In this document: piece by piece, positions 7,912-16,970 of the stretch | How positions within the stretch are numbered: position 1 is the first letter of the stretch | Layout of the letters: each line of letters begins with the position of its first letter | Assembly (NCBI RefSeq): GCF_016860605.1 | Contig: NZ_BNJR01000017.1 | Coordinates: 124,001 to 188,000 of the forward strand | Length of the DNA stretch: 64,000 nucleotides | Reading direction: 5' to 3' | Origin: Lentilactobacillus fungorum | Lineage (GTDB): Bacteria; Bacillota; Bacilli; Lactobacillales; Lactobacillaceae | The notes under the pieces: generated by a model | What the model was told of the DNA's origin: nothing | Seen by the model: only the letters and a program-made list of their open reading frames with translations | Database searches by the model: none | Translations under genes and position numbers: made by a program

Positions 7912-9465
7912 ATGAAAATAACACTTCTTGCGACCAGTGACACTCACGGCTTTATTGAACCAACCAATTACGTAGATTCTAATGCCGACAAACCCTTTGG
8001 CTTGCAGCGTGATCAGACAGCAATTAAACGATATGCTCAACAACATCCAGATGAAAAGATTATCTTAATCGACAATGGCGACTTCCTTGAGGGGTCGCCA
8101 ATGGCATACTATGTCGCCAAACTAGCAGACCAGGCGGATCAAGCAGCCTTTATTTCCGCTTATAATCAGGTTGGCTACCAGGTCGGCACGATCGGCAATC
8201 ATGAGTTTGATTATGGGCTGAATTACTTAAACTTTATGATGACAAACTCCCACCGCCAGTTTGTCTGCGCCAACATCGTTGACCAGCATAACGAGCCCCA
8301 GTTAGCCGATCCGTATACAATCATCGAGATTGCCGGCGTCAAAGTGGGCTTCTTAGGTTTGACGACGACTAGTACCAAAAAGTGGAAGAACGTTAACGAT
8401 TTAAATGAATTTAACTTAATTCCAGAACTCGACGCGTGCAAACGCTACATCCCAGAGTTACGGGCAAAAGCAGATATCGTGGTGGTCGTTTATCACGGTG
8501 GCTTTGAGCGGGACCATACTGGCAATTGGAACGATATCAACCCGGGAGAAAATCGCGGCTATGATATTTTGAAACATATTAAGGGAATCGATGCGCTCAT
8601 TTCTGGCCACCAGCACCGAAAAATTGCTAGTCGCCTTTTTAATGTCCCTATTGTTCAACCGGGGTCTCGCGGTGAGTTTATTGGCAAAATTTCTTTCAAC
8701 GTCTCAAATCACGATCAAAAAATCACTCGAACCAATTCAGAATTAATCAGTGCCAGCGACAGCGAACCAGATGAAGAAATGGGCCAATCAATTTCACGAT
8801 TATCCAAACACCTGCAAACCTGGCTTGATAAGCCACTTTCAACAATTAAAGGCAGCCTGACCTTCGACGATCCATTTAAAGCCCGAATTGAAGAAACCGC
8901 GTTTATCGAATTTATTCAAAAAATCCAAATGGATAAGATGGGAACGGATATTTCAGCAACTGCCCTTTATAACAATGAAGCTCACGGGTTCGAAGACCCA
9001 ATCACGATGCGAAACATCATCACTAACTACGTTTATCCAAACACATTGGTCAAATCGCGAATTACCGGTGCCGACCTGCGAGCAGCCCTAGAAGTCACCG
9101 CTAAATACTTTGATGTCAAGCATGGTGCCGTTACCGTAAATGAACAATTTATGTTTCCAAAAGAACGGTTCTATAACTACGACATGTATGAAGGAATTGA
9201 TTACACGTTAAATATTTCCAACCCAGTTGGTAGCCGGGTCACTGAACTTAAATATCATGGTAAAGACGTGGTTGATGATCAAATTCTTTACGTGGCTTTA
9301 AATCGGTATCGGGCGAGTGGCGGTGGTCATTACCCGATGTTTACGCGAGACAAAATTGTTGCTTCAAGTGATACAACCATTAGCCAAGTCATACTAGAGT
9401 ACTTAGAACAACATCCAGTCGTTGAAGCAACCAACAATCATAATTTTCGAATTGTCTCTCATTAA
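7912..9465 (+). CDS. 5'-nucleotidase/2',3'-cyclic phosphodiesterase family metallophosphatase
   Basis: Two-domain UshA/CpdB-type phosphohydrolase of 517 residues. The N-terminal calcineurin-like domain carries SDTHGF, DNGDFLEGSP, GNHEFDYG and GHQHR metal ligands; the C-terminal 5'-nucleotidase domain follows with YNNEAHG and the late NRYRASGGG segment. No signal peptide or anchor is visible, so it is probably cytoplasmic like Bacillus YunD. Likely role: dephosphorylation of nucleotides for salvage. The ATG at 7912 (AGGTGA upstream) is preferred over a start 42 bases earlier, which would lie in the promoter. Confidence 0.88.
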   Translation: MKITLLATSDTHGFIEPTNYVDSNADKPFGLQRDQTAIKRYAQQHPDEKIILIDNGDFLEGSPMAYYVAKLADQADQAAFISAYNQVGYQVGTIGNHEFDYGLNYLNFMMTNSHRQFVCANIVDQHNEPQLADPYTIIEIAGVKVGFLGLTTTSTKKWKNVNDLNEFNLIPELDACKRYIPELRAKADIVVVVYHGGFERDHTGNWNDINPGENRGYDILKHIKGIDALISGHQHRKIASRLFNVPIVQPGSRGEFIGKISFNVSNHDQKITRTNSELISASDSEPDEEMGQSISRLSKHLQTWLDKPLSTIKGSLTFDDPFKARIEETAFIEFIQKIQMDKMGTDISATALYNNEAHGFEDPITMRNIITNYVYPNTLVKSRITGADLRAALEVTAKYFDVKHGAVTVNEQFMFPKERFYNYDMYEGIDYTLNISNPVGSRVTELKYHGKDVVDDQILYVALNRYRASGGGHYPMFTRDKIVASSDTTISQVILEYLEQHPVVEATNNHNFRIVSH

Positions 9466-9498
9466 GTTTATCCCTGATTCAGCAATTTTTTCATTTTT

Positions 9499-9549
9499 AA
9501 ATAGACAGATCGGGTGCGGCATTTGAAGCCACACCCGATCTGTCTATTT
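9499..9549. terminator. Bidirectional terminator
   Basis: Long stem AAATAGACAGATCGGGTG(C)GGC/GCC(A)CACCCGATCTGTCTATTT between convergent 5'-nucleotidase and RNase Y genes, T-rich on both sides. Confidence 0.85.
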
Positions 9550-9573
9550 AAGTCCAAAAACTAGTCAACTAAT

Positions 9574-11172
9574 TTAAGCTCCCCGACTTGCTTTTTTGGC
9601 CCGTTTTTTCTTTTCAGCCCCAACGTAAGCAGTCGCCTTGAAATCTCGGATCGAAGTCACCTTGATCTTTCCTGGATAGGTTAATTCGTCCTCAATTTGG
9701 CGCTTCACTTGTTGCGCTAATTCTTCATTTTGATGATCATTAACCTTTCTCGGATCAACCATCATTCGAATCTCTCGACCTGCTTGAATTGCGTAACTCT
9801 CTTTAACGCCGTGCTTTTCGCTGGCAATCCGTTCCAAATTCTTAAGCCGATTAACGTATTCCTCAACCGATTCGCTCCGAGCTCCCGGCCGACCACCGGA
9901 AATTGAATCCCCAGCTGCCACCAAATGGGCAATCGGTGTCGTTACATCCACGTCACCATGATGAGAGGCAATTGAGTTAACTACCTGGGGGTCCTCATCA
10001 TAAGTTTCCGCAATTTTAACGCCTAACTCAACGTGCGTACCATCAACTTCGCGGTCGATCGCTTTACCAATATCATGGAGCAAGCCTGCCCGCTTGGCAA
10101 TTTTTACGTCTAAACCTAATTCCGCGGCCATCAGCCCCGCAATATCAGCTACTTCGACCGAGTGATTTAAGACATTTTGACCGTAACTTGTCCGATATTT
10201 CAGTCGACCCACGATCTTAAGCAAGTCCGGATGCATCCAACCAATGTGGAGTGACCCCACGACTTTTTCACCTGTTCTACGCAATTCATTGCTTAAATCC
10301 TGTTGCGCAACAGCTACTTGATGTTCAATTGATTGCGGGTTGATTTGTTTCGTCACCAGCAAGTTCGAGATGGCCGTCTTAGCGACTTCTCGTCTCAATG
10401 GGTCTTGGGTAACCACGTGAAGCAAGCACGGGTCCTCTGGGTCAAATACCAAATCAACTCCGGTCAGCGTCTCAATATAGCGACTATTTTGGGAGTCCCG
10501 TCCCACTAATTTTTGCTTCGTATTAACGTCAGAGATTTGGATTGAGTGTTCGATATGTTCTCGTGGAATGTCAAGCGGTGCCCGTTGAATGGCATCAATC
10601 GCCAAAATTTTAGCCAGCTTGGGAGCGCTGACTTGGGCTTCGTCAGCTTGATATTTAAGTTCAACATCTTTTTCCCGGTTTAATTCATTTGTTAATTGAG
10701 CTAAGACTTGACGCTTTGCCTCATCAATTGTTAAGGCACCCCGTTTTTGCAGCGTTTGACTTCGCGCTTGAGACAACTCGTCAGCCTGGCTGCCTAAATC
10801 CTTAATCAGTTCTTTTTGATCATTTAAGCCATTTTGTTTATCCGCCAGCTTTTGATGCAGCTGATTGAGTCGTTCAGCTGTCTGCGTCAACCCATTTTGG
10901 CGCTGATCAATTCGGCTTTGGCGAGTGATGTTATCTGTTTGGTAACTATCAAGTTCTTCTTCAATTGAGTCTTTATAGTCCAGCGTCTGCTTTTTACCAT
11001 TCTCAATTAACTTTTCAGCCTTATCCTGAGCATCAATGGTTGCTTTTTCAACAATTTTTTGAGCAGCCGCTTTTGCCTGGCTGATCTCTGCTTGATGGTG
11101 CTTTTTTTCTATTTGAATGCCACTGATCGCCCCGACAATACAAGCAATCAGGCCAAAAATTACATATATCAA
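9574..11172 (-). CDS. rny: Ribonuclease Y
   Basis: Membrane-anchored endoribonuclease that starts mRNA decay in Firmicutes. The 532 residues show one N-terminal transmembrane helix (IYVIFGLIACIVGAISG), a long charged coiled coil to about residue 200, a KH RNA-binding domain, and an HD domain with GLLHDIGKA in the C-terminal half. I choose the TTG at 11172 because AAAGGAGG lies seven bases before it; this also gives the usual family length. It is a single transcription unit converging on the 5'-nucleotidase gene. Confidence 0.95.
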   Translation of the reverse strand: MIYVIFGLIACIVGAISGIQIEKKHHQAEISQAKAAAQKIVEKATIDAQDKAEKLIENGKKQTLDYKDSIEEELDSYQTDNITRQSRIDQRQNGLTQTAERLNQLHQKLADKQNGLNDQKELIKDLGSQADELSQARSQTLQKRGALTIDEAKRQVLAQLTNELNREKDVELKYQADEAQVSAPKLAKILAIDAIQRAPLDIPREHIEHSIQISDVNTKQKLVGRDSQNSRYIETLTGVDLVFDPEDPCLLHVVTQDPLRREVAKTAISNLLVTKQINPQSIEHQVAVAQQDLSNELRRTGEKVVGSLHIGWMHPDLLKIVGRLKYRTSYGQNVLNHSVEVADIAGLMAAELGLDVKIAKRAGLLHDIGKAIDREVDGTHVELGVKIAETYDEDPQVVNSIASHHGDVDVTTPIAHLVAAGDSISGGRPGARSESVEEYVNRLKNLERIASEKHGVKESYAIQAGREIRMMVDPRKVNDHQNEELAQQVKRQIEDELTYPGKIKVTSIRDFKATAYVGAEKKKRAKKASRGA

Positions 11173-11270
11173 AGACAAACCTCCTTTCGAAAACAATCCT
11201 AATAGCATTTTAACATATTCATTCCCGCCATGTGGCGAAGTTTCTGTATGGTGAATACCTCGTTAGCCAT

Positions 11271-12215
11271 CTATTTGACCCATCGTTTTAAAAATTGGGC
11301 CACGGTCTGTTGATAAAGCTTCGGCTGGTTTTGGTACGATCGCGCATGCCCTTTCCCCGGGACAATTAAGAGTTGCTTGGGTCCTTTGGTCGCGTGATAA
11401 AGTGGATAAACCATTCGGGTTGGGACAAAATGGTCATGTGCGCCATGAATAAAAAGCATTGGTCGATGATTTTTCTTCACCTGGTTTAATGCACTGGCTT
11501 CTTTGAATGAGTAGCCGTTTTTTACATGATTAATTAAACTAACAATTCCTACCAATGGAAATTTTGGCAAATGATATAGCTCTTTGGCCTGATAAGCGAC
11601 CTCATCGTAAACGTCTGTATACCCACAATCTTCAATATAAGCTTTAACTTGTTTGGGAACGTTCTTGACCCCACTAACCATCATCGTTGCCGCGCCACCC
11701 ATACTCGTGCCAAACATCACAATTTTTGATGCTTGCCCATTTTGAGCAATAATTTTTTTGATCCATTTGACATTATCAAGCCGATCAGGCCAACCGTAGC
11801 CAATGTAGTTTCCTTGACTATCACCGTGTCCGCGCGCATCCGGCAGCAAAACATTATAGCCGAGGCGGTGAAATAAATAGGCATACGAAAACATTTTATC
11901 CTTATTGCCCATAAAGCCGTGCGCAATTAAAACCATCTTTTGCGTATGCGAAGCAGCTGGAATGTAGTCAGCATCAAGAATCAAATGACGGGTCGCAGAC
12001 ACTTCGTACCAACGCTGCTTGTTAACCTGCTGATACCACTTATAAGCTGGATACAATGGATTATTTTTGGTTATTTTTTGTGGCTTGCTTAAAAAGGTCT
12101 TTGGAGCTGGGACGACCGCCACTTGATAAAAATAAAGCCCCGCCCCAAATAGGCCGGCAGTGACAACGGCCGCCACGGCAACACAGGCAACAATGATTTT
12201 AGTGCGTTTTTTCAT
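11271..12215 (-). CDS. Membrane-anchored alpha/beta hydrolase
   Basis: Serine hydrolase of 314 residues with an N-terminal hydrophobic segment (residues about 8-30) after MKKRTK, so probably a signal anchor with the enzyme outside the cell. The nucleophile elbow is FGTSMGGA, the acid lies in HGAHDHFVPT and the catalytic His in GKGHARSY, the layout of the YqkD/BEM46-like hydrolases. An oxyanion-forming HGFMG precedes them. Substrate unknown; the family includes esterases and acyl hydrolases of cell-envelope lipids. Divergent from the XRE gene. Confidence 0.85.
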   Translation of the reverse strand: MKKRTKIIVACVAVAAVVTAGLFGAGLYFYQVAVVPAPKTFLSKPQKITKNNPLYPAYKWYQQVNKQRWYEVSATRHLILDADYIPAASHTQKMVLIAHGFMGNKDKMFSYAYLFHRLGYNVLLPDARGHGDSQGNYIGYGWPDRLDNVKWIKKIIAQNGQASKIVMFGTSMGGAATMMVSGVKNVPKQVKAYIEDCGYTDVYDEVAYQAKELYHLPKFPLVGIVSLINHVKNGYSFKEASALNQVKKNHRPMLFIHGAHDHFVPTRMVYPLYHATKGPKQLLIVPGKGHARSYQNQPKLYQQTVAQFLKRWVK

Positions 12216-12286
12216 TACTTACTCCCACCCGTTTTAATTTTTACTGTTCACTATCTTACCATATTTACTAAATGGCAACGTCTCAT

Positions 12287-12314
12287 TTTGTCAACCGGAA
12301 AAATGAAGTATAAT
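12287..12314 (+). promoter_or_regulatory. Promoter of the XRE regulator gene
   Basis: TTTGTC/TTGTCA and TATAAT with 15-16 bases between them, 28 bases before the ATG at 12342. Confidence 0.45.
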
Positions 12315-12341
12315 GAGATTAACGAACAGGACGGTGATTAC

Positions 12342-12764
12342 ATGTTTCCAGAAAGATTACGTGCACTGAGAAAGGGACAACATCTCACTTTATCTGATTT
12401 GGCTGAAAATTTAAACGAAGAGTTTAACCAAGACGCCGCTAAAACGAACAAAAATACAGCTTCCCAAATTGGTAACTGGGAACGTGGCGTTAGAAAGCCT
12501 TCCTATGTAGAAGTTCAAAAGCTGGCCAAATTTTTTGACGTCACAATGGATTACTTGACCGGATTAGCAGAGAATAATACGTATGATCTTGCCAAACTGT
12601 TTATTTCTGACAAAACACTATTATTCAATGGCGAACAGCTCAACTCAAAAGATCGCTATGAAATCTATCAATTAATTTCCGGCTACGTCCATGGAATGAG
12701 CAGTCGAGTTGAAAAACCAGGTCCACACGTCCATCAAGAGGAGCTGGACTTAGGCCAATCGTAA
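12342..12764 (+). CDS. XRE-family transcriptional regulator
   Basis: DNA-binding protein of 140 residues with an N-terminal Cro/CI-type helix-turn-helix (LRALRKGQHLTLSDLAENL, then ASQIGNWERGVRKPSY and FFDVTMDYLTG). The recognition helix is interrupted by a slightly long insertion (NEEFNQDAAKTNKNT), which is seen in LAB relatives of this type. The C-terminal 70 residues carry no known domain. The ATG at 12342 is favoured over an upstream in-frame start, which would overlap the -10 element. It is followed 20 bases later by a methyltransferase gene and probably forms an operon with it. Confidence 0.85.
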   Translation: MFPERLRALRKGQHLTLSDLAENLNEEFNQDAAKTNKNTASQIGNWERGVRKPSYVEVQKLAKFFDVTMDYLTGLAENNTYDLAKLFISDKTLLFNGEQLNSKDRYEIYQLISGYVHGMSSRVEKPGPHVHQEELDLGQS

Positions 12765-12784
12765 GCAAATCGTTAGGAGTTCAT

Positions 12785-13633
12785 ATGTTATCTAATAAGC
12801 AAAAAAGGAAACTGCTAAAAAAGCATCCTGCTAAAAAAGCGGCATCATCCGGCTACATCAATCAATTACTCAATTACCGGGAACAATTTGACGGATATCC
12901 CCAGATCAAATACTTGATTAATAATGTCATCCAAAGTGATCATCTAATCAAGTCAGGGCTGCTGCCACAAGACCTACCAGAACTACTACTACCAGATGAT
13001 GCTCAGGACCAAATCTTTCAAAAAATCAATCAACAGTTTGCCAAGGGGGATCCAGCCGGTGACCGGCTTTGGACCCAATTAAGTGACGCCTTGCCAAAGT
13101 TGGACAAATTGTTGCGGTCTTATCGGGACTATTTAGAAAGCGAATATGGCATGTGGGCGTACATCTCAGCTCCGTTCGTTAAGGACTTGGCCGATTATAT
13201 TCGCCCCGGGGCTGCATTGGAAATCATGGCCGGAAATGGTTACATTTCAAAGGGCTTACAGGATCTGGGCATTCAGGTTTATCCAACAGATAGCTTAGCT
13301 TGGACGACTGAAAATCAAACTGGTAAACACCCTGTCACGGACATTGAACAATTGGATGCTTTAGCCGCAATTGCCAAATACCAGGACCAAGTTAATGTGG
13401 TCATTATGAGCTGGTCACCCGATAAAAGCAGTATCGATCAAGAGGTCTTAAAGGCGATTAGAAAAAATCACAATCAGCTTAAACTGATTGTGATTGGCGA
13501 AAAAAATGGAGCAACTAATTCCAAACAATTTTGGCTGCAAGCCCGCTACATCGAACCTGACGCCACCAACCGGCTCAATCGGCACCACCAGCCATTCGAT
13601 TTAATTAAAGATCAGGTTTACCTAGTTGACTAA
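12785..13633 (+). CDS. SAM-dependent methyltransferase-like protein
   Basis: Protein of 282 residues. The central part has a class I methyltransferase motif I, ALEIMAGNGYISKGL near residues 144-158, then an acidic YPTDS at the end of strand 2 and VNVVIMSWSP in place of motif IV. The N-terminal 120 residues are helical and lysine-rich at the start. I do not recognise a substrate. TAGGAG stands before the ATG. The gene likely shares a transcript with the XRE regulator, and its last 29 bases overlap the convergent ogt gene. Confidence 0.7.
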   Translation: MLSNKQKRKLLKKHPAKKAASSGYINQLLNYREQFDGYPQIKYLINNVIQSDHLIKSGLLPQDLPELLLPDDAQDQIFQKINQQFAKGDPAGDRLWTQLSDALPKLDKLLRSYRDYLESEYGMWAYISAPFVKDLADYIRPGAALEIMAGNGYISKGLQDLGIQVYPTDSLAWTTENQTGKHPVTDIEQLDALAAIAKYQDQVNVVIMSWSPDKSSIDQEVLKAIRKNHNQLKLIVIGEKNGATNSKQFWLQARYIEPDATNRLNRHHQPFDLIKDQVYLVD

Positions 13634-14183
13634 TCTTGGGTAACGGTAACTTCTTAATCAGCGGTTGTTTAGAAATTGGGGCTTTCTCAAACTCAAGTAG
13701 TGATTTCTTGGCTGCTCTGCCACCGCGATATTCACCGATTTCACCGCTGGATTTAATAATTCGATGACATGGCACGACAATCAGCAAGGGATTCTGTGCG
13801 ACTGCCGTTGCCACTGCCCGGATAGCTTTAGGACGCCCAACGTTTTCGGCTAATTGTTTATACGTGATTGTTTGTCCATAAGGCACTTTCATAATGGCTG
13901 CCCAAGTCTGTCGCTGCAGCTGTGTGCCTAACCCGTCAAAGTCAAGGGGCAGATCAAATTGTTTGCGTTTTTTAGCGAAATATTCGGTAAACTCGTTCAG
14001 GTAAGGCTCCGTGATGGCTTCGTCGTACATAAATTGGTAGCGATAACGGTTATCTGGATAAAAGTCAAAAATCTCCGATAAAAACCGACCTGGGCTGGAA
14101 ACAAAGTTCAGGCCGGCTTCGGTTACCGTGAAGAAGAATTTTTGATCATTGATCTCAACACTCTGCCAGTATAGTTTTTTCAT
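13605..14183 (-). CDS. ogt: Methylated-DNA-protein-cysteine methyltransferase
   Basis: Suicide repair enzyme that moves the methyl group from O6-methylguanine to its own cysteine. The 192 residues show the active-site VVPCHRII motif near residue 138, the preceding helix-turn-helix (YGQTITYKQLAENVGRP) and the trailing GEYRGGRAAKKSLLEFE. A short C-terminal extension rich in Lys-Leu-Pro follows, whose codons overlap the end of the convergent methyltransferase gene. With the AlkD-like gene at 50.2 kb this gives the window two alkylation-repair enzymes. Confidence 0.93.
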   Translation of the reverse strand: MKKLYWQSVEINDQKFFFTVTEAGLNFVSSPGRFLSEIFDFYPDNRYRYQFMYDEAITEPYLNEFTEYFAKKRKQFDLPLDFDGLGTQLQRQTWAAIMKVPYGQTITYKQLAENVGRPKAIRAVATAVAQNPLLIVVPCHRIIKSSGEIGEYRGGRAAKKSLLEFEKAPISKQPLIKKLPLPKISQLGKPDL

Positions 14184-14280
14184 AATAAAATCTCCATATT
14201 ACTCATTGTAAACATTGTAGCACGTTTGCCTTGCCTCTCTCCACAACCACCCATTTTGAAATTTAAAAGGAGCCCTCATC

Positions 14281-15699
14281 ATGCCAATTAAACCAACTCA
14301 GGGGCTGAAGAACCTCTCTTCTAATAATTTAAGATATGATCTTAGCCAAATTAGGATTAATCGCTCCATCAGCGAACTGATCCAAATGGGAAAAAACAAC
14401 CGGGAAAAGATCCCTTTTGAAGCCTTTGCTCAGTTCAAACCAGTTAAGCGTGATGCTGTTTCTGGAATTAAGCACGTTGAGCATAAGTTAATTCAAGAAT
14501 TACTCCCTTTACGCCATAAACGTTTAGCGGCTTCAGCGTTTTCGTTTTTTCGGGGAACCGATGAATTAATGGCGTTTGACCTTTCAAAGCAAGTCTCTAG
14601 CAATATCCCCGTCGTCATTTCTGGCGATGCCCACATTGGCAATTTTGGATTCTACGCTTCCCCAGAACGCAAATTATTATTTGACCTCAATGATTTTGAT
14701 GAATCCACAATTGGCTCTTGGGATTGGGACGTTCGCCGGCTGTTGGTCAGCATCGTCTTAGCCGGCGAACAAATCGGCCTCAATTTGGCTCAAAGTAAGG
14801 AAATCATGCAGTCAGCCGTTGAAACGTACCAGCAAATTTTAAGTGAATGTTTTGATGAGCATTCTGCAATGGAACGTTACTACTTTTCAACTGAAGTGGA
14901 AAATTTCTTAAAACAAGAAGCAGATGATGAGCCCCTGCCCAAACTATGGCGAAAAATTCTGACCAGTGCTTCACAACGGGATTCAGAGCAAGTCGTTAAG
15001 AAATTTACTACGATTGATAAGCGTGGGCATTTAATTTTTAGAGAAAACGCACCGCGAACGGTTCACGTCTCTGATAAGCGATTTAAGGAAATTAGCAACC
15101 ATTTGGTTAAATACGATCAAACTGTCAGTCCCGATGTCGCCGTGTTACTATCTCAATTTCATATTAGCGACATTGTGCGCCATAGCGTTGGCGTCGGCAG
15201 CTTTGGTACCCGGTGTTACTTAGTGCTGCTTACCGCAATTGATGGCAGCCACCTTGTTTTACAAATCAAGGAGGCCTTGCAGACCCGTCGCTTTCAAGGC
15301 TTTGACGTGACCACCCCATACAGTCAAAATGGCCCCGATAACGGTGAGCGGATCGTTACTTGTCAACAAGTTCTTCAGCGAGCCTCTGATCCACTGTTAG
15401 GGTTTTATCATAACGACGATAGCAATCGAAGTTACTATGTTCGCCAATTCTGGGACATGAAGGAATCGATGAACCTCACCAAGATGGATCATGACGATTT
15501 TCAAACCTACGCTAAAATTTGTGCCCTTCTATTAGCTCGTGGACACGCCCAAAGCCCAACGGCTGCCATTGTCCGTGGTTATATCGGCAAAAAGAAAAAA
15601 CTAGCTAACAGTTTAGTTGCCTGGGCTGCTTCATATTCAGAACAGGTTCACAAAGATTACCATAACTTTTTAACGGCTTTAGCTGCTAACCAACTATAA
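14281..15699 (+). CDS. DUF2252 family protein
   Basis: Uncharacterised protein of 472 residues with the DUF2252 pattern: FFRGTDELM near residue 83, SGDAHIGNFGFY near residue 114, FDLNDFDES and WDWDVRRL soon after, and a C-terminal ARGHAQS. The GDxHxxN and DxND motifs resemble the catalytic loop and metal-binding residues of aminoglycoside/choline kinases, so a kinase-like ATP-binding fold is possible; no activity is established. AAAGGAG precedes the ATG. The next gene starts 25 bases after the stop and is probably cotranscribed. Confidence 0.85.
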   Translation: MPIKPTQGLKNLSSNNLRYDLSQIRINRSISELIQMGKNNREKIPFEAFAQFKPVKRDAVSGIKHVEHKLIQELLPLRHKRLAASAFSFFRGTDELMAFDLSKQVSSNIPVVISGDAHIGNFGFYASPERKLLFDLNDFDESTIGSWDWDVRRLLVSIVLAGEQIGLNLAQSKEIMQSAVETYQQILSECFDEHSAMERYYFSTEVENFLKQEADDEPLPKLWRKILTSASQRDSEQVVKKFTTIDKRGHLIFRENAPRTVHVSDKRFKEISNHLVKYDQTVSPDVAVLLSQFHISDIVRHSVGVGSFGTRCYLVLLTAIDGSHLVLQIKEALQTRRFQGFDVTTPYSQNGPDNGERIVTCQQVLQRASDPLLGFYHNDDSNRSYYVRQFWDMKESMNLTKMDHDDFQTYAKICALLLARGHAQSPTAAIVRGYIGKKKKLANSLVAWAASYSEQVHKDYHNFLTALAANQL

Positions 15700-15724
15700 A
15701 AGAGAACTGAAAAGGAGAATTGAA

Positions 15725-16066
15725 ATGACGCATCAAGTTGTTTTTCATATTGATGATTTGGCCAAGTGGCAACACGCACTGGGTAATGTTGCCAACTTAA
15801 TCACATTTGGTCAAGCCACTAATCAAGATTATCAGATAGTTGTTTTAGTCAATGGTGATGCCATATTAGGATATCTTGAGAATCAGCTAAGAGCCACGAT
15901 TGCTGAATTAACCAGCCAAGCGGTTCAATTTCACGCTTGTCAAAACGCCATGAATAGTCACAGTGTCAAAAAAGACCAGCTGCCCGCTCACGTTAAAATC
16001 GTCCCTGCGGGGGTAGCTGATCTCATCTCGCTCCAAGAAGCTGGTTATGCTTATATCAAACCATAA
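15725..16066 (+). CDS. DsrE-like family protein
   Basis: Small protein of 113 residues with a DsrE/YrkE-like fold pattern: an N-terminal beta strand HQVVFHIDDL, a central VVLVNGDAI strand and the late QFHACQNAM and VKIVPAGVADLISLQEAGYAYIKP segment. Proteins of this kind are sulfur-relay or uncharacterised partners; a single Cys is present in the position where the family often has one. AAAGGAG precedes the ATG. It follows the DUF2252 gene in the same operon. Confidence 0.75.
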   Translation: MTHQVVFHIDDLAKWQHALGNVANLITFGQATNQDYQIVVLVNGDAILGYLENQLRATIAELTSQAVQFHACQNAMNSHSVKKDQLPAHVKIVPAGVADLISLQEAGYAYIKP

Positions 16067-16071
16067 AGCCA

Positions 16072-16728
16072 TTAGCCAACTAATCGACTGACACCGGCCT
16101 GAATTTCGTTTGGTCGATTAACAATCTCTATGGCATGAGCTTTCGTTAGTTCAGGAACATCGCCAAAACCATAGGTGACACCCAAGGTCTTAACATGATT
16201 ATGGTAACCGCCAAGCATATCGGTATCTCGATCGCCAATCATCACACTCCGTTGTGGATTGGCGTTTGTTTTTTCAAGCGCATATTTTAAAACGGCCGTT
16301 TTGGTGATTCTTGTACGTTCGTCAGAAGAAGCCCCATACTCGCCAGTGAAATATTGATCCAAGTCGAAATGCTTCGTAATCAGCTTAATCATCTCTTCGG
16401 GCTTGGCTGAAGCGACATGAACCGCATATCCAGCGTCACTTAACGTCGTAAGCGCCTCTAGAATGCCTGGATAAATCGTTAGTTGAAACATCCCCGTCTG
16501 GCGATAATAGGTCTGATAATAACGAATTGCCTGGTCGACATCTGCGGTTGATAATTCAGGATAATAGGCCTTAATACTACGAATTAATGCCGGCCCAATA
16601 AACGTCCGATATTGTTTCGCAGAGAGTTCTGGTAATCCCATCTTGCTCACAAAATATTTGATTGATTTAACAATCCCAATTTCGGAATCGACGATGGTGC
16701 CATCAAAATCAAAGAATAGGTCTGCCAT
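16072..16728 (-). CDS. HAD hydrolase, phosphoglycolate-phosphatase-like
   Basis: Phosphatase of 218 residues with a C1-type helical cap. Motif I DFDGTIVDSE is at the N-terminus, the motif II region reads VHVASAKP, the lysine follows in the helix after motif II, and motif III/IV is MIGDRDTDMLGG. It fits the Gph/PgmB-like subgroup; the substrate is not predictable. I take the ATG at 16728; an in-frame ATG at 16749 would add seven residues before the motif and has no better ribosome site. Convergent with the DsrE-like gene, only five bases apart. Confidence 0.83.
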   Translation of the reverse strand: MADLFFDFDGTIVDSEIGIVKSIKYFVSKMGLPELSAKQYRTFIGPALIRSIKAYYPELSTADVDQAIRYYQTYYRQTGMFQLTIYPGILEALTTLSDAGYAVHVASAKPEEMIKLITKHFDLDQYFTGEYGASSDERTRITKTAVLKYALEKTNANPQRSVMIGDRDTDMLGGYHNHVKTLGVTYGFGDVPELTKAHAIEIVNRPNEIQAGVSRLVG

Positions 16729-16823
16729 GCACTTTATTCCCACTTTCATAAAAGATTAACATTGCTTTATTATTACTGGTTTGGCTAAGAAAATCAAGCA
16801 GCTAAGAAACATAAGTTTAACCA

Positions 16824-16870
16824 CAAAAAGCCCATTTTTAGCGGTTAGTATTGCTGCTAAAAATGAGCTC
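16824..16870 (-). terminator. Terminator at the end of the arc cluster
   Basis: AGCTCATTTTTAGC pairs with GCTAAAAATGGGCT (minus-strand reading), followed by TTTTTG, about 100 bases after the last arc gene. Confidence 0.7.
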
Positions 16871-16970
16871 AATAATTGCATGTAGATTAATTAAAATCAC
16901 TGAGTTGCAAAAAGCAACTTAAGAGCTGTTTCATTCCATCAACTATCCCTGCAAATCAACTGATTCAGCA

